Positions 1 to 3,236 of a stretch of DNA of 6,066 bases are shown here, piece by piece. Made by a program: the position numbers and the translations under genes. The stretch's first letter is position 1. The number at the start of each line of letters is the position of its first letter. The DNA comes from an uncultured Bacteroidales bacterium (GTDB lineage Bacteria; Bacteroidota; Bacteroidia; Bacteroidales; Paludibacteraceae). The DNA lies in assembly GCA_937901025.1 (NCBI GenBank), contig CALCGR010000006.1, positions 1 through 6,066 of the forward strand, read 5' to 3'. The notes under the pieces were generated by a model, which saw nothing but the letters and a program-made list of their open reading frames with translations, did no database searches and was not told the DNA's origin.

Positions 1-48
1 CAGCAACGCCGATGGTACTGCGTTTTGTGGGAGAGTAGGTAGCCGCCA
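1..48 (+). rRNA. rrf: 5S ribosomal RNA, 3' end (partial)
   Basis: This is the last part of a 5S rRNA cut by the window edge. The segment CGCCGATGGTACTGCG followed by GGGAGAGTAGGT and GCCGCC matches the conserved 3' third of bacterial 5S rRNA (loop E/helix IV region and the 3' strand of the terminal helix), in the form usual for Bacteroidota. The exact 3' end is uncertain by a few bases because the 5' strand of the terminal stem lies outside the window. It places the window at the distal end of an rRNA operon. Confidence 0.85.
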
Positions 49-53
49 TTTTC

Positions 54-90
54 AGAACCTCGATTAGGTAACTGGTCGAGGTTCTTTGTT
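54..90 (+). terminator. Hairpin after 5S rRNA (terminator or processing stem)
   Basis: AGAACCTCGA (54-63) pairs perfectly with TCGAGGTTCT (76-85) around a 12-base loop, followed by TTGTT. This fits an intrinsic terminator of the rRNA operon, although the T-tract is short and interrupted. The tRNA begins only 6 bases after the tail, so read-through or an RNA-processing role is also possible. Confidence 0.65.
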
Positions 91-96
91 AAAAAT

Positions 97-167
97 TGCC
101 TAATGGTGTAATGGTAGCACTACAGATTCTGGTTCTGTCTGTCTGGGTTCGAGTCCTGGTTAGGCAA
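97..167 (+). tRNA. tRNA-Gln (anticodon CTG)
   Basis: A complete cloverleaf can be drawn by eye. The acceptor stem TGCCTAA (97-103) pairs with TTAGGCA (160-166), with discriminator A167. The D stem is GTGT/GCAC with an AATGGTA loop. The anticodon stem ACAGA/TCTGT (122-126/134-138) encloses loop TTCTGGT, with anticodon CTG at 129-131, which reads CAG (Gln). The variable loop has 4 bases. The T stem CTGGG/CCTGG encloses TTCGAGT. The 3' CCA is not encoded and must be added by nucleotidyltransferase. Position directly after 5S rRNA suggests co-transcription with the rRNA operon. Glutamine identity rests on the anticodon; all stems are intact. Confidence 0.95.
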
Positions 168-168
168 C

Positions 169-197
169 AAAGAGACCACTAAGGTCTCTTTTTTTTT
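169..197 (+). terminator. Intrinsic terminator after tRNA-Gln
   Basis: AAAGAGACC (169-177) pairs with GGTCTCTTT (183-191) around a 5-base loop and runs into an uninterrupted T-tract ending at 197. This is a textbook rho-independent terminator. It insulates the rRNA/tRNA transcription unit from the permease gene. Confidence 0.9.
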
Positions 198-204
198 GAA
201 TTAT

Positions 205-218
205 GCAAATAAATTTGC
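205..218. promoter_or_regulatory. Perfect palindrome over the -33 box (candidate operator)
   Basis: GCAAATAAATTTGC is a perfect dyad (GCAAAT, AA, ATTTGC) that covers the TTTG of the -33 element of the permease promoter. A second, overlapping dyad is TTTGCG (214-219) with CGCAAA (225-230). Placement over the promoter suits a repressor site. The binding protein is unknown and the function is inferred only from position and symmetry. Confidence 0.35.
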
Positions 219-245
219 GTATGTCGCAAAAAAAATGTAACTTTG
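214..245 (+). promoter_or_regulatory. Bacteroidota-type promoter of the purine permease
   Basis: TTTG (214-217), a 20-base spacer and TAACTTTG (238-245) match the known Bacteroides primary-sigma consensus (TTTG at -33, TAnnTTTG at -7) in both elements, with near-normal spacing. The expected start of transcription is around 252, leaving a leader of only about 15 bases before the ATG at 267. That leader has no Shine-Dalgarno, which is normal in this phylum. Confidence 0.8.
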
Positions 246-266
246 CAATCCCAAATCTTTTAAACG

Positions 267-1556
267 ATGAATAATATCCTTCATACTCTCTTTGGCTTTG
301 ATAAGAAACAGCATAAGGTGCTCACAGAACTATTAGCCGGCTTAACTACGTTTATTGCGATAGCATATATCTTAGTTGTCAACCCTTCAATGCTCAAAGT
401 TGTTGGGATGGATGAAGGTGCTGCTTTCACTGCCACCCTCCTCGCAGCAGTGGTAGGTACGCTATTATGCGCCATATACGCCAAACTGCCGTACGTTCAA
501 GCGCCCGCGATGGGACCGAATGCGTTCTTTGCGTTCACCATCTGCCTCTCAATGGGGTATAGCTGGCAGTTCGCTTTGACGGGCGTGCTGATAGAGGGAA
601 TACTGTTTGTGATTCTCAGCGTGACCCGCGTTAGGGAATGGTTAGCGAAACTCATTCCCGAGAGCATAAAGATTGCCTTGGGTATAGGCGTGGGTATCTT
701 CATCGCCATGTTGGGTCTAACGAATGCCCACGTGGTGGTTGCGGATGCCGGTACGATCGTAGGATTAGGCGATATCGCCCATGGTGAGGCGTTATTAGCT
801 CTCATCGGTATCTTGATTACTGCTATCTTATCGGTACGCCGTATTCCCGGAGCTTTGTTGATAGGTATCGTTCTCACGACTCTCATCGGTATTCCAATGG
901 GAGTGACGAAGATTCCCGAACATTGGGTGTCGCTCCCGCCTTCGTTAAGTCCCGTCTTCTGCCAATTTGATTTCAGTCAGGTGCTCACGTTGGACATGCT
1001 TATTGTTGTTCTGACGATGCTCTCGATGGATATCTTTGATACGTTGGGTACTATCTTAGCGTTGACTTCTAAGACGGGTCAACTGCCGCCTAAGACTTTC
1101 AATCGTGCCCTTATGTGCGATGCCTTAGCCACCACATTAGGTGCCGTGTTAGGTACTACAACGGTGGGGACTTATGTGGAGTCGTCGGTTGGTATGGCAT
1201 ACGGAGGCAAGACGGGCCTGACTTCGTTTACTACGGCGATGCTCTTGCTGCTGTGTCTATTCTTGGCACCGGTTTTCCTTATTATCCCTGCGGCAGCGGT
1301 TGCGCCTGCATTGTTCTTGGTAGGTGTAGGAATGATGTATATGTTCCGTCAGTTGCTTATTAAGGACGACCCTACCGAACTTATTCCCGCTATATTAACG
1401 GTACTGATTATCCCCTTCACGTTCTCCATAGCAAATGGTATCATCTTCGGTTTGTTGAGTTATTGCGTGATTAACCTCTTCACTTCCGGTTTTAAGAAAC
1501 TCTCTTGGCCGATGCTCATCCTCACCGCGCTGTTGATGTTGAAGTTCTTTATTTGA
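267..1556 (+). CDS. NCS2 family guanine/hypoxanthine (purine) permease, AzgA/PbuG type
   Basis: A 429-residue inner-membrane transporter, predicted to import purine bases (adenine, guanine or hypoxanthine) by proton symport for nucleotide salvage. Hydrophobic segments run almost the whole length, consistent with the 14-helix UraA fold. Family motifs seen are YILVVNPSML near residue 34, QAPAMGPNAFFAF at 78-90 (helix 3 half-helix), MDIFDTLGT at 254-262 (helix 8 acidic region), and TYVESSVGMAYGGKTGLTS at 302-320 (helix 10, E305 being the likely substrate/proton residue by analogy with UraA). Length is normal for the AzgA branch (about 430-450). The ATG at 267 fits a promoter whose start site would be near 252. 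The gene stands alone as a single transcription unit, converging on the next gene. Exact substrate cannot be read from sequence. The motif at 305-316 departs slightly from the more usual ESAxGxxxGGRTGL form. Confidence 0.93.
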   Translation: MNNILHTLFGFDKKQHKVLTELLAGLTTFIAIAYILVVNPSMLKVVGMDEGAAFTATLLAAVVGTLLCAIYAKLPYVQAPAMGPNAFFAFTICLSMGYSWQFALTGVLIEGILFVILSVTRVREWLAKLIPESIKIALGIGVGIFIAMLGLTNAHVVVADAGTIVGLGDIAHGEALLALIGILITAILSVRRIPGALLIGIVLTTLIGIPMGVTKIPEHWVSLPPSLSPVFCQFDFSQVLTLDMLIVVLTMLSMDIFDTLGTILALTSKTGQLPPKTFNRALMCDALATTLGAVLGTTTVGTYVESSVGMAYGGKTGLTSFTTAMLLLLCLFLAPVFLIIPAAAVAPALFLVGVGMMYMFRQLLIKDDPTELIPAILTVLIIPFTFSIANGIIFGLLSYCVINLFTSGFKKLSWPMLILTALLMLKFFI

Positions 1557-1565
1557 TTAGATATT

Positions 1566-1589
1566 GGGAGTAGGGGAGTAGAGGGGTAG
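1566..1589 (+). repeat. G-rich short tandem repeat after the permease stop
   Basis: Three imperfect copies of a 7-8 base G-rich unit (GGGAGTA, GGGGAGTA, GAGGGGTA) lie ten bases after the permease stop codon. They supply three G-tracts, at 1566-1568, 1573-1576 and 1583-1586, with a fourth GGG at 1602-1604. No function is evident. Confidence 0.5.
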
Positions 1590-1622
1590 AGCGCGCCTGA
1601 TGGGCGATTGAAGAATGAGGGG

Positions 1623-1664
1623 AAAAAATAATAAATCGCACGCATACGCGCGCGATTTATTATT
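1623..1664 (-). terminator. Long-stem hairpin between convergent genes (terminator)
   Basis: AATAATAAATCGC (1627-1639) pairs perfectly over 13 bp with GCGATTTATTATT (1652-1664). On the minus strand the stem is followed by TTTTTT (bases 1628-1623), so it is best read as the intrinsic terminator of the small minus-strand gene ending at 1684. It may also stop permease transcripts on the plus strand, where the 3' arm is U-rich but no further U-tract follows. Confidence 0.75.
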
Positions 1665-1683
1665 GAGGTATGTGAGAAATTAC

Positions 1684-2049
1684 TTATTGCGCAGGTTGTA
1701 ATACGACTTGGTCGCGGCAGAAGAGGAATTGTACCGGACTAAAACTATAACCGGCTTTCGTGGTAATAGGTTTACCCCAAAACAGATACGCGTGCTGACC
1801 TTCGCGGATGCGAGCCCCTTTTTCGTGCCACTCATCGTAAGTGTGGAGCTCCTGATCAACAAGGTTGTAGCATTCACGCAGAAGTTGATTACACTTGTAA
1901 TCCGTACGACCGGCAGCTTTCGCCATCTCAATCAGGCCATTGGTGATGACTTTGAGATGCTCACGGTACTCGTGGTACTTTTGACTTCTCGTCTGGTTAG
2001 CGACTTGGTTGTTGACTTGGTTCTCAGAAACATTCATTTGGTTTGCCAT
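1684..2049 (-). CDS. Small protein with ArdC-like ssDNA-binding domain features
   Basis: A 121-residue soluble protein with no signal peptide or membrane segment. Residues 1-20 are Asn/Gln-rich and probably disordered. Residues 21-70 look helical. Residues 71-115 carry a pattern like that of the ArdC N-terminal (DUF1738-type) domain: YDEWHEKGARIREGQHAYLFWGKP and then PVQFLFCRDQV, compare family forms such as W..kGa.VrkGe.a...w followed by a ...F.vdQv strand. That family is mostly found in antirestriction and conjugation-associated proteins and binds ssDNA; here the domain would be shorter than usual and stands alone, without the metallopeptidase-like half of ArdC. Assignment is from memory of the motif, so function is tentative. 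The ATG at 2049 follows an A/T-rich leader with no Shine-Dalgarno. It has its own promoter and terminator, and no mobility genes are seen beside it. Confidence 0.6.
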   Translation of the reverse strand: MANQMNVSENQVNNQVANQTRSQKYHEYREHLKVITNGLIEMAKAAGRTDYKCNQLLRECYNLVDQELHTYDEWHEKGARIREGQHAYLFWGKPITTKAGYSFSPVQFLFCRDQVVLQPAQ

Positions 2050-2096
2050 AATACTTAAATTTTAATGTTGTTTGTTAATAAAATGAATTCGTTCGC

Positions 2097-2137
2097 CTTA
2101 GAAAAACGCATCCATATTAGACTTGTTTTTTTCTAAG
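2097..2137 (-). promoter_or_regulatory. Stem-loop in the leader of the small ArdC-like gene
   Basis: CTTAGAAAAA (2097-2106) pairs perfectly with TTTTTCTAAG (2128-2137) across a 21-base loop. With a start of transcription expected near 2137, the stem would form at the very 5' end of the mRNA, roughly 50 bases before the start codon. It lacks a T-tract on the minus strand, so it is not a simple terminator. A role in mRNA stability or leader control is inferred. Confidence 0.4.
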
Positions 2138-2143
2138 ACGCTG

Positions 2144-2151
2144 CAAAATTA
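2144..2151 (-). promoter_or_regulatory. Probable -7 promoter element for the small ArdC-like gene
   Basis: Read on the minus strand this is TAATTTTG, an exact match to the Bacteroides -7 consensus TAnnTTTG. The nearest upstream TTTG is only 14 bases away (minus strand; 2166-2169 on plus), shorter than the usual spacing of about 19-21, so the -33 element is weak. A perfect dyad occupies that place and may mark a regulated promoter. Confidence 0.5.
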
Positions 2152-2160
2152 CTGCGACAA

Positions 2161-2179
2161 ACTGCCAAAACGTGGCAGT
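2161..2179. promoter_or_regulatory. 7-bp inverted repeat at the -33 position (candidate operator)
   Basis: ACTGCCA (2161-2167) and TGGCAGT (2173-2179) form a perfect dyad with a 5-base centre. It sits where the -33 box of the minus-strand promoter at 2144-2151 would fall. Size and placement suit a dimeric regulator binding site, though no regulator can be named. Confidence 0.4.
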
Positions 2180-2194
2180 ATGTATGCGTAATAT

Positions 2195-2234
2195 ACAAAA
2201 AAACGCACTTTTTTGTACAAAAAATGCATTTTTT
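2195..2234 (-). terminator. Cluster of A/T palindromes, possible mutS-WYL operon terminator
   Basis: Three overlapping perfect inverted repeats occur here: ACAAAAAA/TTTTTTGT (2195-2202 with 2209-2216), TTTTTTGTACAAAAAA (2209-2224) and AAAAAATGCATTTTTT (2219-2234). They lie 85 bases past the stop of the WYL gene and give T-runs on both strands. The stems are nearly all A-U, so as a terminator this is weak. The three arms are mutually exclusive pairings, which is unusual. Confidence 0.4.
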
Positions 2235-2289
2235 AGTAATTTTTATAGGTTTGGTAGGGGTTTTATAGGGGATTCGCAGGTGCTATGAT

Positions 2290-2318
2290 GCTACGTGGGT
2301 GCTACGTGGGTGCTATGT
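2290..2318. repeat. 11-bp tandem repeat, about 2.6 copies
   Basis: GCTACGTGGGT is repeated exactly at 2290-2300 and 2301-2311, followed by a partial copy GCTATGT (2312-2318) ending at the WYL stop codon. A degenerate GGTGCTATGAT precedes it. It lies just after the coding end and has no evident function. Confidence 0.7.
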
Positions 2319-3236
2319 TTATTGTTTCGGTTGGGGTGTTGTTTCGTGGCTGTATAGTTTTTGGTAGTCTTCCCCCAATTTTTTGAACTTGTCCACTAGC
2401 GACTGTGGTTCCAACACTTTAATGTCTGCTCCAAAAGACCTTAGTTCTTGCTCAAAATCCAAGGTGGGAGCCAAATAAAACTCGAACCGGTTTGCTTTTA
2501 TTTCCGTTTGGGAAGCGTGGAGGGGTAGGGTACGTAAGAACTTGGCTGCCATCGGGGTTGCCTCTATGACAATTCGTTCGGGTACGGCATCTCCCCTGAA
2601 GATGCCATAACTATGCTTGAAATATTCTTGTCCGTCAAAGTCTGCGGGAATCTCATAGGTCTGCTCTAGTATTTGAATCGACTGAATGCGGTCCAAAGCA
2701 TACACTCGAATCTCATCCGGGTGGTCGGAACTAAGACCAATCATATACCAACGGCGTTTGAAGGTCTTGACGCAATAAGGTTGCATCGTGAACGTATGTC
2801 CCCGGGGAGCATCAAAGCGTTGATAGGTGATGCTGAGTACTTTACGATTACGGATGGCGTCAATGATCGGTGTTAGATATTGTGCATCCGAAGGCATCTG
2901 CTCCAGCAATATGTAGGAGTGCATATCCTCATTGTTGAAGATACTCGAGATCGCAAACGAGTCCAGTAGCCATCGCTTGGATTGGTCTTTTTGAATCCGG
3001 TCTGCGTCGGGAATATAATACTTATTTCCGTCGCGCCTATCGCAGTCGATATTGATGTCAAGGACGGATTCCACTCCCTGCCGCCAATGGTGAAAGGTAC
3101 GTTCGGGGATAGTGGTCGTGTGGTTCTCATTGATGGAACTATACGCCCAACGGCGGTTGATATCTTCGCGAGAGATACGTCCGGCGGAAAGAATGGTATT
3201 CGCTAACCAAAGGTATTGCTGTAATTGCGTAATCAT
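2319..3236 (-). CDS. WYL-domain transcriptional regulator
   Basis: A 305-residue cytoplasmic protein of the COG2378 type. Residues 1-75 are a helical N-terminal part that would hold the DNA-binding winged helix, although it is divergent. Residues about 120-195 form the WYL domain: RNRKVLSITYQRF, then MQPYCVKTFKRRWYMIGL (151-168), then RVYALDRIQSI. The signature triad is W163-Y164-M165, with Met in place of Leu, a tolerated change. Residues about 218-292 fit the WCX C-terminal extension. WYL proteins usually sense a ligand, often nucleic acid or a nucleotide, and repress or activate nearby genes; the target here is unknown. The start codon directly abuts the mutS stop (TAAATG) and is preceded by AGGAGG, so the two genes form one operon and are probably translationally coupled. 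No defence genes are visible next to it. Confidence 0.88.
   Translation of the reverse strand: MITQLQQYLWLANTILSAGRISREDINRRWAYSSINENHTTTIPERTFHHWRQGVESVLDINIDCDRRDGNKYYIPDADRIQKDQSKRWLLDSFAISSIFNNEDMHSYILLEQMPSDAQYLTPIIDAIRNRKVLSITYQRFDAPRGHTFTMQPYCVKTFKRRWYMIGLSSDHPDEIRVYALDRIQSIQILEQTYEIPADFDGQEYFKHSYGIFRGDAVPERIVIEATPMAAKFLRTLPLHASQTEIKANRFEFYLAPTLDFEQELRSFGADIKVLEPQSLVDKFKKLGEDYQKLYSHETTPQPKQ

Larger units (their letters stand above)
2050..2318. other. Gene-free interval rich in palindromes and short repeats
   Basis: I see no protein or known RNA gene in these 269 bases. In order the interval holds an A/T-rich leader (2050-2096), a 10-bp stem (2097-2137), a -7 box on the minus strand (2144-2151), a 7-bp dyad (2161-2179), a run of A/T palindromes (2195-2234), and a G-rich stretch with two 9-base copies of TTTTATAGG exactly 20 bases apart (2241-2249, 2261-2269), followed by an 11-base tandem repeat (2290-2318). 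It is clearly more A/T-rich than the flanking genes in its first 200 bases. Confidence 0.7.

Noticed and set aside
497..886. Minus-strand open frame of 129 codons inside the permease gene
   Set aside because: The plus strand encodes continuous NCS2 motifs here, so this is a shadow frame.
1708..2058. Plus-strand open frame of 116 codons opposite the small ArdC-like gene
   Set aside because: The minus-strand frame has the better-formed promoter, terminator and domain-like motif. The plus frame has no promoter and no recognisable features.
2173..2187. Sigma-54-like element TGGCAGTATGTATGC on the plus strand
   Set aside because: GG and GC spacing fits a -24/-12 promoter, but there is no plus-strand gene downstream and the GG half belongs to the dyad at 2161-2179. 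Treated as chance.
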